A DNA stretch of 64,000 nt from Aquabacterium soli (GTDB taxonomy: Bacteria; Pseudomonadota; Gammaproteobacteria; Burkholderiales; Burkholderiaceae_C), in the NCBI RefSeq assembly GCF_003933735.1, contig NZ_RSED01000009.1, forward strand, positions 62,001-126,000, given 5' to 3'. Both the position numbers and the translations under genes were made by a program. This document shows, one piece after another, positions 46,301 to 54,756 of the stretch. Each line of letters begins with the position of its first letter. Within the stretch, counting starts at the first letter, position 1. The notes beneath the pieces were generated by a model, which was given only the letters and a program-made list of their open reading frames with translations, did no database searches and was not told the origin of the DNA.

Positions 46301-48476
46301 CCTGCTGCGCAACCACCCGGCCGCGCGGGCCATCCTGCAGGCGCGGCTGGCGGTCTACAACGGCCATGTGGGCGATGCGCGCAGCTTCGATGCGCTGGAC
46401 GACCTGCTGCAGCGCCAGGCCTGGCGCCTGGCCTCCTACCGCGTGGCCGATGGTGTCAACTACCGGCGCTTCTTCAACATCAACGACCTGGCCGGCATCC
46501 GCACGGAGCGGGACGAGGTGTTCGAGCTGTCGCACGCGCTGCTGTGGGACTGGTTCGAGCAGGGCCTGGTCAGCGGGGTGAGGGTGGACCACCCCGACGG
46601 CCTGGCCGACCCCCGCGCCTACCTGGAGCGCCTGCAGGCCAGTTTCCGCCGCATCCATGCGCGCCGCCATGCCGAGGGCCACAGCTCGCTGTACCTGATC
46701 GTCGAGAAGATCCTGGGCGAGACCGAGCACCTGCCGCCGGAGTGGCCCGTGCACGGCGGCAGCGGCTACCGCTTCTGCAACCTCAGCACACGCCTGCTGG
46801 TCGATCCCTCGCAGGAGTCCCGCCTGAGCCGGGTCTACCGCGCCTTCACCGGTGAGAACGCCGAGTTCGACGAGGTGCTGCTGCAGAGCAAGCGCCACGT
46901 GATGGAGCACGAGCTGGCCGCCGAGCTGCGCGCCGTCACGCACCTGCTGCACGACATCACGCGCCGCGACCGGCGCACCCGCGACCACACGCCGCACACC
47001 CTGCGCCTGGGACTGATCGAGCTGACGCTGGGCTTTCCCGTCTACCGCACCTACATCAGCGAGCGTGGCATGTCCGTGCAGGACCGGGGCTGGATCGACA
47101 TCGCCGTTCACGAAGCCATGCGCCGCCGCGGCCTGGAGGACGTCGGCGTGCTGCACCTCATCCGCGACACCCTGCTGACCGCGGCGACGGAGCCGGAGGC
47201 ACAACTGCGCCAGCTCAAGCTGGCCTTCGCCACGCGCTTCCAGCAGTTCACCGCCCCGGTGATGGCCAAGTCGCTGGAGGACACGGCCTGCTACCGCTAC
47301 AACCGATTGCTCGCCCTCAACGAGGTTGGAGGCGATCCATCCGTGTTCGGCATGACGGTGGACGATTTCCACGAATCGCTCAAGCGCCTGGCCTTCACGC
47401 ACCCGCACGGCATGCTGGCCACCTCCACCCACGACAGCAAGCGCAGCGAAGACGTGCGTGCGCGCCTGGCCGTGCTGTCGGAGATGCCTGCTGCGTGGCG
47501 CCTGGCCCTCGCCCGTTGGCGCCGGCTGGCCGAGCCCTTCAAGCGCCGCGTCGATGGCGAGATGGTGCCCACGGCCAACGACGAGTACATGGTCTACCAG
47601 AGCCTGCTGGGCATCTGGCCCATGAGCCCGCCCGACGAGGCCACCCGCGAGAGCCTGGCCCAACGCCTGAGCGACAGCGTGCTCAAGGCCGTGCGCGAAG
47701 CCAAGGAACAGACCAGCTGGCGCCACCCCGATGCCTTGTACGAAGAGTCGATACTGGATTTCGCACGGCGCCTGGTGCTCGACGAAGGCGCTGCCGCGTT
47801 CCGCCAGGATTTCGCGCGGCTGCAATCGCAGGTGGCGCGCTTCGGCGCCTGGAACAGCCTGTCGCTGCTGCTGCTGAAGATGGGCGGCCCCGGTGTGCCC
47901 GACATCTACCAGGGCTGCGAAGGCTGGAACCTCAGCCTGGTCGATCCGGACAACCGGCGGCCGGTGGACCACCTCACGCTGTCGGCCCAGCTCGATGCCT
48001 TGGTGCGGGCCTGGCCGCAGGGCGCCACGCCAGATGGCCTGCGCGACATGCTGTCCACCTTGCAGGATGGCCGCCTCAAGCTCTACCTGACCTGGCGGGG
48101 CCTGGGCTTGCGCCAACAGTGGGAAGGCGTGTTCACGCACGGCGAGTACCTGCCGATGGCGGTGGACGGCGAGGCACGGCGCCACGTCGTGGCGTTCGCG
48201 CGCCGCCATGCTGGCCAGACGGTCATCGTCGTGGTGTCGCGCCTGCTGTTCACGCTCTGCCATGGCGACGAGTCCGTGCTGGGCGACGGCCGTGTGTGGG
48301 GCGACACCACCCTGGCGCTACCGCCGGGTGCGGCGCAGACCTGGCAGGATGCGCTGGGCGGTCGGGTGACCGTGGCGTCCACCCTGGCCGATGGCCCGCC
48401 GCGCCTGCACATCGCCGATGTCTTCCACAGCCTGCCCCTGGCCGTGCTGGTGCCGCACGAGGCTGCCCCGGCATGA
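43323..48476 (+). CDS. treY: Fused 4-alpha-glucanotransferase (MalQ) and malto-oligosyltrehalose synthase (TreY)
   Basis: 1717 residues in one uninterrupted frame. Residues 1 to about 735 are a complete MalQ (GH77): GINPLHALFPHAPEQASPYS, nucleophile region RIDHVMGLMRLFWVVPG, acid region VIGEDLGIVPPEV, and THDLPTLRAYW. Residues from about 758 (AVIPRATYRLQLHAGLRF) to the end are a complete TreY (GH13_26): VDIVPNHMGVLQADNPLW, nucleophile Asp near 1087 (GVRVDHPDGLADP), acid Glu in IVEKILGETEHLP, and ATSTHDSKRSEDVRARL. MalQ reshuffles maltodextrins and TreY converts the reducing end to a trehalose unit for TreZ. The fusion would channel short dextrins. ATGA overlaps tie it to treZ and glgA. Confidence 0.95.
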   Translation: MTSLLTLLCHQLGIALDYQDAWGRVTTVDAATLRRVCKAMGYPADDDDEATRSLDALRDRAEHEALPPAMVVTASATPMACPLRLRAEQLGGPVTWFISLENGQSLQGTSVATAAEVTPPFPAELLREDVPRLVPATIELPPGLPVGYHRLALEAGEPRQSVGATALVVCPPRAHELAGPLDPHPRVWGLSVQLYAVRSRSNWGMGDFGDLRELVQMAAREGADFVGINPLHALFPHAPEQASPYSPSSRQWTHLLYLDVEHIHEYAECDDCQRLVGSAAWRARLQALRDVPMVDYAGVSELKFQVFEMLYARFRSQHLERGTARARRFRQFQRTHGRNLRLQALYDALQRYFHRKNPALWGWPVWPEAYRDVRSQTVRDFASSHEADVEFFEYLQWQAELQLESVQDLARELGMRIGLYRDLAIGVNPGGAETWAQPALYAQGVQVGAPPDELNPNGQDWGFSPITPQRLREAGFKPMLDVLRANMRHAGALRIDHVMGLMRLFWVVPGADTLQGTYVANPFDELLRLVCLESQRHHCIVIGEDLGIVPPEVTAAMERHGLLSYRPFYFEQLWHEGRFRPPEGWPRRALATVGTHDLPTLRAYWTGHDLRLRDELGVYRDPELRDGHIARRGRERVALLQALGEQNLLIEGLSESPDSVADPDPRLAEAVHRYVGRTPATMVAVQLEDVLGAVEQVNVPGTSEAQYPNWRRKLTLDVAALERDPRWTTLAQALRDERPSHHPAAAKDEAAWDPDLAVIPRATYRLQLHAGLRFKQAEALLPYLKRLGISHVYTSPFLKARAGSTHGYDVVDPREINPEIGTQAEFEDFCAALDRHDLQLLVDIVPNHMGVLQADNPLWREVLEDGPASRYADHFDIDWAQAGDAEHGGRVLQPVLEDQYGLVLEQGKLKLTWWAEGNTVVLAYYDHRFPIDPRDLPLLMDGGPHAGLDPEAAREWQALRQGFEGLPARQGSDPAHQAERLRLKEQLKTRLGALLRNHPAARAILQARLAVYNGHVGDARSFDALDDLLQRQAWRLASYRVADGVNYRRFFNINDLAGIRTERDEVFELSHALLWDWFEQGLVSGVRVDHPDGLADPRAYLERLQASFRRIHARRHAEGHSSLYLIVEKILGETEHLPPEWPVHGGSGYRFCNLSTRLLVDPSQESRLSRVYRAFTGENAEFDEVLLQSKRHVMEHELAAELRAVTHLLHDITRRDRRTRDHTPHTLRLGLIELTLGFPVYRTYISERGMSVQDRGWIDIAVHEAMRRRGLEDVGVLHLIRDTLLTAATEPEAQLRQLKLAFATRFQQFTAPVMAKSLEDTACYRYNRLLALNEVGGDPSVFGMTVDDFHESLKRLAFTHPHGMLATSTHDSKRSEDVRARLAVLSEMPAAWRLALARWRRLAEPFKRRVDGEMVPTANDEYMVYQSLLGIWPMSPPDEATRESLAQRLSDSVLKAVREAKEQTSWRHPDALYEESILDFARRLVLDEGAAAFRQDFARLQSQVARFGAWNSLSLLLLKMGGPGVPDIYQGCEGWNLSLVDPDNRRPVDHLTLSAQLDALVRAWPQGATPDGLRDMLSTLQDGRLKLYLTWRGLGLRQQWEGVFTHGEYLPMAVDGEARRHVVAFARRHAGQTVIVVVSRLLFTLCHGDESVLGDGRVWGDTTLALPPGAAQTWQDALGGRVTVASTLADGPPRLHIADVFHSLPLAVLVPHEAAPA

Positions 48477-49981
48477 CCCACGATGAACCGATGAAAACAC
48501 TCAAGGTCCTGTTCGTCACACCGGAATGCGCGCCCTGGGTCAAGACCGGGGGGCTGGGCGAGGTCAGCGCCGACCTGCCCAAGGCCCTGCGTGCGCTGGG
48601 CCTGGATGCCCAGGTGCTGATGCCGGCGTATGCCTCGGTGCTGCTGGCCGCGGGCGAGGTGATGCCGATGGCCGAGTTGCCCGCCGCGCATGGCTTGCCG
48701 GCCGCGCGCCTGTTGCGGGCGCACCTGCCCAGTGGTGTGCCGGCCTTGCTCATCGATGCGCCGGGCTTGTACCGCCGCGATGGCGGCCCGTATGGCGATC
48801 CGAGCGGGCGCGATCATGAGGACAATGCCGTGCGCTTCGGTCTGCTGTCGCACGTGGCGGCCCGCCTGGCCCGGGCCGACAGCCCATTGCCTTGGCAGCC
48901 CGACGTGCTGCATTGCAATGATTGGCCCACCGCCTTGGCACCGGCCTACCTGGCCCACGGCCCGAGCACGGAGGGCGGGCCAGTGGCACGTGCCGCCACC
49001 GTGATGGGCCTGCACAACATGGCATTCCAGGGGCTGTTCCCGCTGCACCTGGCGGGGCAGCTGGGCCTGCCCGATCACCTGTTGCACATGGAAGGCGTCG
49101 AGTTCTGGGGGCAACTGTCCTTCCTCAAGGCCGGCATCCAGTTCGCCGACCATGTGGTCACCGTCAGTCCCACCTACGCACGCGAGATCCTGAGCGAGCC
49201 CCTGGGATGTGGGCTGAGCGGTGTGCTGGGCAACCGGCGAGAGGCGCTGTCGGGCATCCTCAACGGCATCGACACCACGGTGTGGAACCCGGCCACCGAC
49301 CGCCACTTGAAGCAGCCCTACGACGCCGAATCCTTGGCGCGCAAGGCCGACAACAAGCGCGCCCTGCAGCAGCGCATGGGCCTGCCGGAGGATCCGGACG
49401 CCTTCGTGATGGGCATGATCAGCCGCCTGACCGACCAGAAGGGTGTGGACCTGGTGATCGAGGCGCTGCCCGAGTTGCTCAAAGGCCGCGTGCAGGTGGT
49501 GGCGCTGGGGGCCGGCACGCCCGCGCTCGAGACGGCCTGGCGCGAAGCCACGCATGTGTGGCCAGAGCAGGTGGCGGCCTTCGTCGGCTTCGATGAGTCA
49601 CTGGCTCACCAGATCGAGGCAGGGGCCGATGTGTTCCTGATGCCGTCTCGCTTCGAGCCCTGCGGGCTGAACCAGATGTACAGCCAGCGTTATGGCACAC
49701 CGCCGATCGTGCATGCGACGGGTGGCCTGGCCGATGCGGTGCTGGATGCGGTGAGCGAGCCTGGGCAGCCGAGCGTGTCCACGGGGTTCAAGATGAACGA
49801 GCCGACGGTGGCGGAGTTGCTGCGGGCGGTGGGGCGTGCGCGTGATCTGTACGCTGATGCAGGCAGCTGGCGTGCGGTGTGTCTGAACGGGATGGCGCGG
49901 GATGTGAGCTGGCAGGGCAGTGCGGCTGCTTATGCTGATCTGTATGCGGAGTTGGTGGGGCGGCGTGCGGTGGCGTGCTGA
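48473..49981 (+). CDS. glgA: Glycogen synthase GlgA (ADP-glucose, GT5)
   Basis: 502 residues. The ADP-glucose-binding motif KTGGLGEV is present (VTPECAPWVKTGGLGEVSADLPKAL), with the GT5 C-terminal signature region FLMPSRFEPCGLNQMYSQRYGTPPIVHATGGLADAV. It extends alpha-1,4 glucan chains. The start at 48473 overlaps the upstream stop (ATGA) and adds MTHDEP before the MKTLKVLF that most family members begin with, so 48491 is an alternative. It is the last gene of the operon. Confidence 0.95.
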   Translation: MTHDEPMKTLKVLFVTPECAPWVKTGGLGEVSADLPKALRALGLDAQVLMPAYASVLLAAGEVMPMAELPAAHGLPAARLLRAHLPSGVPALLIDAPGLYRRDGGPYGDPSGRDHEDNAVRFGLLSHVAARLARADSPLPWQPDVLHCNDWPTALAPAYLAHGPSTEGGPVARAATVMGLHNMAFQGLFPLHLAGQLGLPDHLLHMEGVEFWGQLSFLKAGIQFADHVVTVSPTYAREILSEPLGCGLSGVLGNRREALSGILNGIDTTVWNPATDRHLKQPYDAESLARKADNKRALQQRMGLPEDPDAFVMGMISRLTDQKGVDLVIEALPELLKGRVQVVALGAGTPALETAWREATHVWPEQVAAFVGFDESLAHQIEAGADVFLMPSRFEPCGLNQMYSQRYGTPPIVHATGGLADAVLDAVSEPGQPSVSTGFKMNEPTVAELLRAVGRARDLYADAGSWRAVCLNGMARDVSWQGSAAAYADLYAELVGRRAVAC

Positions 49982-50364
49982 TGTGGCAATCCCGATGGAT
50001 TAGCGCTTTGTCGGTGCAGCGCGGGGCACGGGATGTGGTGGCAGCCGTCCGGCCTTCAATGTTGGCGGTCCCGCCTTCGGCGTGACTGCTCTGCTCGTAC
50101 GGGACAGGTGGCTGCGCAACTCGGCCCTGCGGGGCCTCAAACATGCTCGCCATCCCCTCGCTTCGCGAGGGGCAGACCTGTCCTTCCCTGCGCGCCTTCG
50201 ACGCCAACAAGGCGCCCGGCCGCCTGCCCCCACATCCCTTTTTGTGCCCCGCTGGTGGCGTGCGCAGAGGCGCGATTCGGCGGCTCAGCACCCGCCCCGC
50301 GCCGCCACGACAAAGCGCCAACCCGTCGCAGGCAAAGAACAAGCATTGACCCACCGCTGAACAG
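49982..50364. repeat. Non-coding region with nested inverted repeats, possible intergenic repeat element
   Basis: 383 bases between glgA and the MocR gene. GGACAGGT (50102-50109) and ACCTGTCC (50176-50183) form an outer 8-bp stem. Inside is a hairpin of CCCCTCGC (50154-50161) and GCGAGGGG (50165-50172) with a TTC loop. GTCCCG near 50069 and CGGGAC near 50100 could pair instead of the outer stem. Codon use in all frames is unlike the neighbouring genes. I recall similar GC-rich dispersed elements in Burkholderiales intergenic regions, but copy number cannot be judged from one window. Confidence 0.5.
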
Positions 50365-51759
50365 CTACATCACCGCCGCATGCACCTGCTCGGGATGCGC
50401 CAACGTGTCCGCCACCACCCGCAGGCTCTGCTCGCACTGCGCCAGGCTCAAGGGCCCACCCAGACACAAGCGCACCGCCTTGGGCGGCACCGCCTGCGTG
50501 CTGAAGGCCGCGCCCGCCACCGCCGCCACCCCGCGTGAGCGCCAGAACGCCGCCGCCTCGTTGGCGCTCAAGGTCTCTGGCAAGGGCAGCCAGGCGTGGA
50601 AGCACTCGGGCTGTGTCAGCACGGGCCAGCCGTGCAGGTGCTTGTCCAGCAACGCCTGCCGCGCGATGGACTCGCGGCGGATGGCCTGGACCATCGCGCT
50701 GGCCGTGCCATCGTCGATCCAGCGCGTGGCCAGCGACACCGTCAAGGGCGAGGCCATCACCGTCATCGCCCGCAAGGCCCCCGCCAGGCGCTGCGTGGCC
50801 TGCGGCGTGGGCGCGTGCACATAGGCCACGCGCAGCCCGGCGCCCAGGCACTTGGCGAAACCGGTGACGTAGTAGCTCAGCTCCGGTGCCAGCCGCGCCA
50901 GCGATGTCGGCGCGCGCTGGGGCAGCGCCGCATAGGCGTCGTCCTCGATGATCGGCACGCTGTAGCGCAGCGCCACATCGGCCAGGGCCTCGCGCCGCGC
51001 TTCGCTCACCGTCACCGTGGTGGGGTTGAGCATGGTGGGGTTGCAGTAGAAGGCCTTGGGCTTGACCGTCTTGCAGGCCTCCTCGAAGGCCTCGGCGCTG
51101 GGGCCTTCATCGTCCAGCGGCAGGGCATGCAGCTGGATGCCCAGCTGGTTGGCCAGGGCCTTGATGCCCGGGTAGGTCAGGGCCTCGACGCACAGGGTCT
51201 CGCCCGGCCGGGCCAGCATCGACATCACCGCGCCCAGCACGCTGTGGATGCCGGGGCCCACCAGCACGCGCTCGGGCGCCACGGGCAGGCTCATCAGGGG
51301 CGACAGCCAGCGTGCGGCGGCGTCGCGGTCGGCATGCAGGCCGCCAAAATCTTGGTAGCGCAGCTGTTCATACAGGCGCGATGGCTGCATCACGGCACGC
51401 CAGCCCTCGGCCAGGCGCTCCAGCAGGGCCGGGTCGTTGGGCTCGGGCGGCAGGTTCATCGTCATCTCGGCCGCGCTGCCACCGCGCAGGGGCAGCGTGG
51501 GCGCCGGACCGCGCACGAAGCTGCCGCGCCCCGGGGTGGCTTCGATCTGGCCGCGCCGACGCGCCTCCGACAGGGCGCGGGCCACCGTCGTGTAGTTCAG
51601 GTCCAGCTGGGCGGCCAGTTCGCGCAGCGGGGGCAGCCGGTCGCCGGGGCTCAGCCGGCCACTGCGCAGATCTTCGGCCAGCAGGTCGGGGATCAGGAGG
51701 TAGGCGGGCTTGTCGCTGTCGCGCAGGCGCTGGGCCCAGTGGCGGGTGATGGAGTTCAT
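50365..51759 (-). CDS. MocR-type regulator (GntR winged helix fused to aminotransferase fold)
   Basis: 464 residues. The GntR winged helix (about residues 10-82, with DRLPPLRELAAQLDLNYTTVARALSEARRRG) is joined to a fold-type I aminotransferase domain. The PLP lysine is K303 (YYVTGFAKCLGAGLRVAYV), and the PLP-ring Asp region is PIIEDDAYAALP. MocR proteins use PLP as effector and typically bind direct repeats, activating a divergent operon while repressing themselves. Here the divergent operon is the nitrilase (Nit1C) cluster, and direct repeats lie between. The start at 51759 is the last ATG before the winged helix; an alternative lies a few codons upstream. The effector is unknown. Confidence 0.9.
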   Translation of the reverse strand: MNSITRHWAQRLRDSDKPAYLLIPDLLAEDLRSGRLSPGDRLPPLRELAAQLDLNYTTVARALSEARRRGQIEATPGRGSFVRGPAPTLPLRGGSAAEMTMNLPPEPNDPALLERLAEGWRAVMQPSRLYEQLRYQDFGGLHADRDAAARWLSPLMSLPVAPERVLVGPGIHSVLGAVMSMLARPGETLCVEALTYPGIKALANQLGIQLHALPLDDEGPSAEAFEEACKTVKPKAFYCNPTMLNPTTVTVSEARREALADVALRYSVPIIEDDAYAALPQRAPTSLARLAPELSYYVTGFAKCLGAGLRVAYVHAPTPQATQRLAGALRAMTVMASPLTVSLATRWIDDGTASAMVQAIRRESIARQALLDKHLHGWPVLTQPECFHAWLPLPETLSANEAAAFWRSRGVAAVAGAAFSTQAVPPKAVRLCLGGPLSLAQCEQSLRVVADTLAHPEQVHAAVM

Positions 51760-51766
51760 GCAGCCA

Positions 51767-52001
51767 TTGATTGCATGAAGCATGCCGATTGATCGCATGA
51801 CAGATGCACTCAATGGTGGCATTCGTCGAACGCATGCCCCAGCGTGGACCGTGGATGGGCCGGGCCTTGATCGCATTTGGTGCGTGCATCCATCGGTCAT
51901 GGGTACAGCGCTGGCATGGGCTCCATGCGGCTCCAGATCGCCCCTCGATCAAGACAGCGCCTCGCCCATGAAATACCGCATTGATCGCATCTTGATTGCA
52001 C
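51767..52001. promoter_or_regulatory. Five direct repeats TTGATYGCA, candidate MocR operator
   Basis: TTGATCGCAT occurs exactly at 51789-51798, 51867-51876 and 51981-51990. TTGATTGCAT is at 51767-51776 and TTGATTGCA at 51992-52000. All five are in the same orientation, in a gap of 331 bases. The last two are 11 bases apart, one helical turn, about 100 bases before the first Nit1C gene; the first two are 22 bases apart next to the regulator start. Spaced direct repeats are the known binding pattern of MocR regulators such as GabR and PdxR. Confidence 0.65.
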
Positions 52002-52016
52002 TTGTGAAGCGCTTGA

Positions 52017-52032
52017 TGGCATGGCGTGTGCA
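52017..52032 (+). promoter_or_regulatory. Possible sigma-54 promoter of the Nit1C operon
   Basis: TGGCATGGCGTGTGCA matches the sigma-54 pattern TGGCAC-N5-TTGCA at the essential GG and GC with ten bases between them, with two mismatches elsewhere. It ends 58 bases before the start of the first gene. A nitrogen-responsive operon makes this plausible, but such matches arise by chance in GC-rich DNA and no enhancer-binding activator is nearby. Confidence 0.3.
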
Positions 52033-52090
52033 CGAAGGACACCAGCGCGCGCATCCCCTTTCCAACCCACCTCAACTGCTGGAGCACACC

Positions 52091-52573
52091 ATGCCTGCTG
52101 TCACCAAAGCCCCCAATCAGATCGGCGAACACCTGGTCGATTACGAAGAGAAGGTCTTCGAAGATGTGAAAGCCGAGAAGGGCGAGAAAGCCCTGGTCAC
52201 CTTCCACACCGTGGCCTTCGAGGGCTCGATCGGCTTCGTCAACCTGCTGCAGGCCACGCGCCTGCAGCGCAAGGGCTTCGAGACCTCGATCCTGCTGTAC
52301 GGCCCCGGCGTCACGCTGGGTGTCAAGCGGGGCTTTCCCACGCTGGGCGACGAGGCTTTTCCCGGCCACCAGAACTTCAACAAGCAGATCGCCAAGTTCA
52401 TCGAAGAAGGCGGCAAGGTCTACGCCTGCCGCTTCGCGCTGCAGGCCCTGTACGGCCACGGCGAAGGCTCGCTGATCGAAGGCATCAGGCCCATCAACCC
52501 GCTGGACGTGCTGGACATCATCCTGCTGCACCGCAAGTCCAACGCCTTCATCCTGGACACCTGGACGCTCTGA
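52091..52573 (+). CDS. MSMEG_0572/Sll0783-family nitrogen-starvation protein (Nit1C gene 1)
   Basis: 160 residues, soluble. It contains the family blocks [29 protein letters not shown] and [46 protein letters not shown], reminiscent of the DsrE/F-like fold. A single conserved Cys (YACRF) is the likely functional residue. The family is found almost only as the first gene of Nit1C nitrilase clusters and, in cyanobacteria, responds to nitrogen starvation. Its molecular role is unknown. GGAGCACACC precedes the start. The frame is open further upstream through the repeat region but without homology. Confidence 0.9.
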   Translation: MPAVTKAPNQIGEHLVDYEEKVFEDVKAEKGEKALVTFHTVAFEGSIGFVNLLQATRLQRKGFETSILLYGPGVTLGVKRGFPTLGDEAFPGHQNFNKQIAKFIEEGGKVYACRFALQALYGHGEGSLIEGIRPINPLDVLDIILLHRKSNAFILDTWTL

Positions 52574-52601
52574 GCCCAGGCGCCACCGCGAGGTCATCTT
52601 C

Positions 52602-53636
52602 ATGAACACACGCATCATCAAGGCGGCGGCTGTGCAGATCTCGCCCGTGCTGGGCGAGGCCGAGGGCACGCTGCACAAGGTCTGCGAAGCCATCGATCAG
52701 GCGGCCCGCCAGGGCGCGCAGATCGTGGTCTTCCCCGAGACCTTCGTGCCTTACTACCCCTACTTCTCGTTCATCCGACCGCCCGTGGCCTCGGGCCCCG
52801 AGCACATGAAGCTGTACGAGCACGCGGTGGTGGTGCCCGGCCCCGTGACCGACGCGGTGGCGCAGCAGGCCCGTGCCCACGGCATCGTCGTGGTGCTGGG
52901 CGTCAACGAGCGCGACCACGGCACGATCTACAACACGCAGTTGGTCTTCGATGCCGACGGCACCCTGGTGCTCAAGCGCCGCAAGATCACGCCCACTTTC
53001 CACGAGCGCATGGTGTGGGGGCAGGGCGATGGCAGCGGGCTGAAGGTGGTGGACACGGCGGTGGGGCGCGTGGGTGCGCTGGCCTGCTGGGAGCACTACA
53101 ACCCGCTGGCGCGCTACGCGCTGATGGCCGCGCATGAAGAGATCCACTGCGCGCAGTTCCCCGGTTCGCTGGTGGGCCCCATCTTCGCCGACCAGATGGA
53201 GGTGACGATCCGCCATCACGCGCTCGAGTCAGGCTGCTTCGTCATCAACAGCACGGGCTGGCTGACGGATGCGCAGATCCAGTCGCTCACGCCGGAGGCC
53301 GGCCTGCAGAAGGCGCTGCGCGGCGGCTGTTGCACGGCCATCGTCTCGCCCGAGGGCGTGCACCTGGCCCCGCCCTTGAAGGAGGGAGAGGGCATGGTGA
53401 TCGCCAACCTGGACATGAGCCTGATCACCAAGCGCAAACGCATGATGGACTCGGTGGGCCACTACGCGCGGCCCGAGCTGCTGAGCCTGGTGATGGACGA
53501 CCGCGCGGCGGTGCCGGTGCGTTCGTCCACCCCTGCAGGGCCCGCCGCTGATGTGGTGCCGTCCGCACCGTTGCCCCAACCTTTCGGGAGTTCCAGCCAT
53601 GAGCCTGAGCGAAGCCCTCTTGCCCGCGTTGCCTGA
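52602..53636 (+). CDS. Nit1-type nitrilase of the Nit1C cluster
   Basis: 344 residues. The nitrilase catalytic triad is E46 ([12 protein letters not shown]), K128 ([11 protein letters not shown]) and C162 ([12 protein letters not shown]). Homologues in cyanide-assimilating pseudomonads (NitC) are required for growth on cyanide, probably by hydrolysing a nitrile formed from cyanide rather than HCN itself. The C-terminal 30 residues (after about 305) are a Pro/Ser-rich tail. The end overlaps the next gene by 38 bases, unusually long for this window. Confidence 0.93.
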   Translation: MNTRIIKAAAVQISPVLGEAEGTLHKVCEAIDQAARQGAQIVVFPETFVPYYPYFSFIRPPVASGPEHMKLYEHAVVVPGPVTDAVAQQARAHGIVVVLGVNERDHGTIYNTQLVFDADGTLVLKRRKITPTFHERMVWGQGDGSGLKVVDTAVGRVGALACWEHYNPLARYALMAAHEEIHCAQFPGSLVGPIFADQMEVTIRHHALESGCFVINSTGWLTDAQIQSLTPEAGLQKALRGGCCTAIVSPEGVHLAPPLKEGEGMVIANLDMSLITKRKRMMDSVGHYARPELLSLVMDDRAAVPVRSSTPAGPAADVVPSAPLPQPFGSSSHEPERSPLARVA

Positions 53637-54744
53637 CGAGGTGGCCGCGCCCGCGGCCGACACCCGGCGCCTGATGACCGAGCTGCAATCGCGCGGCCTG
53701 CGCCTGGTCGATCCCGGCGCCGGCCTGGCCAGCCGCCGTGGCGGTGCCGGCCCGTCGGACCACAAGGCCGTCACCATCGATGGCGTCACCGTGATGGTGC
53801 CCGTGCACACGGCCCCGGCCTGGGATTCGCCGTTCGTGGCCGATGCCCCAGGGGCGGACGGCACCAGCGTGCTGCGCCACGCCAGCATCCCCATTGCGCG
53901 CATCGAATTTCCGAAGACGCCGCGCTTCTATGCCCGGCAGACGGCCGATGGGATCCCCTACTCGCACATCGCCACGCTGCACGGCCGCGACGTGCTGGCC
54001 ACCACGGTGCTGCAGACCTGCATCCGCTACGACAGCCGCCGCAAGACCTGCCAGTTCTGCTCGATCGGCCAGTCGCTGGCGGCCGGCCGCACCATCGCCC
54101 GCAAGACGCCTCAGCAGCTGGCCGAGGTGGCCCGTGCCGCGGTCGAGCTCGATGGCGTCAGGCACATGGTGCTGACCACTGGCACGCCGCCCACGCCCGA
54201 CCGCGGCGCGGCCATCCTGACCGACAGCGCCCGTGCCATCAAGGCCGCGGTCGACCTGCCCATCCAGGCCCAGTGCGAGCCGCCGGATGACGACGCCTGG
54301 TTCATGCGGATGCGCGAGGCCGGTGTCGACACCCTGGGCATGCACCTGGAGGCCGTCACACCCGAGGTGCGCCAGCGCATCATGCCGGGCAAGGCCAGCG
54401 TGCCCCTGTCGCGCTACTTCAGCGCCTTCGAGGCCTCCGTCAAGGTGTTCGGCCGCGGCCAGGTCAGCACCTACATCCTGGCCGGCCTGGGCGACACGCG
54501 CGAAGCCATCCTGGACATGGGCCAGCGCCTGCTGGACATGGGCGTCTACCCCTTCGTCGTGCCCTTCGTGCCCATCAGCGGCACGCCGCTGGAAGGCCAT
54601 CCTGCACCGGCGCCGGAGTTCATGCGTTCGGTGCTGGCGCCGCTGGGCGCCATGGTGGCCGAGGCCGGCCTGCGCTCGTCGGACATCAAGGCCGGCTGCG
54701 GCAAGTGCGGCGCCTGCTCGTCGCTGTCGATGTTCGAGGCCTGA
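53599..54744 (+). CDS. MSMEG_0568-family radical SAM protein (Nit1C)
   Basis: 381 residues. Cluster-binding cysteines are C141, C151 and C154 ([18 protein letters not shown]), a CX9CX2C spacing instead of the usual CX3CX2C. A C-terminal CGKCGAC motif (C367, C370, C373) could hold an auxiliary iron-sulfur cluster. The middle has the radical SAM barrel ([40 protein letters not shown]). The family is restricted to Nit1C clusters and its reaction is unknown. The start at 53599 lies inside the nitrilase gene; GGGAG is found seven to eleven bases before it. Confidence 0.9.
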   Translation: MSLSEALLPALPDEVAAPAADTRRLMTELQSRGLRLVDPGAGLASRRGGAGPSDHKAVTIDGVTVMVPVHTAPAWDSPFVADAPGADGTSVLRHASIPIARIEFPKTPRFYARQTADGIPYSHIATLHGRDVLATTVLQTCIRYDSRRKTCQFCSIGQSLAAGRTIARKTPQQLAEVARAAVELDGVRHMVLTTGTPPTPDRGAAILTDSARAIKAAVDLPIQAQCEPPDDDAWFMRMREAGVDTLGMHLEAVTPEVRQRIMPGKASVPLSRYFSAFEASVKVFGRGQVSTYILAGLGDTREAILDMGQRLLDMGVYPFVVPFVPISGTPLEGHPAPAPEFMRSVLAPLGAMVAEAGLRSSDIKAGCGKCGACSSLSMFEA

Positions 54745-54756
54745 CCAGGAGCCGCC

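Noticed and set aside
43479-48263. A nearly 1600-codon open frame on the minus strand opposite the malQ-treY gene.
   Set aside because: Long antisense frames without stops are common in very GC-rich genes. Its translation is repetitive in Gln/Val/His/Ala, resembles no protein, and the plus strand encodes two complete enzymes.
50033-50824. A plus-strand frame starting in the repeat region and running into the MocR gene.
   Set aside because: It is rich in Cys, Pro and Arg, has no ribosome site and lies opposite a well-supported gene.
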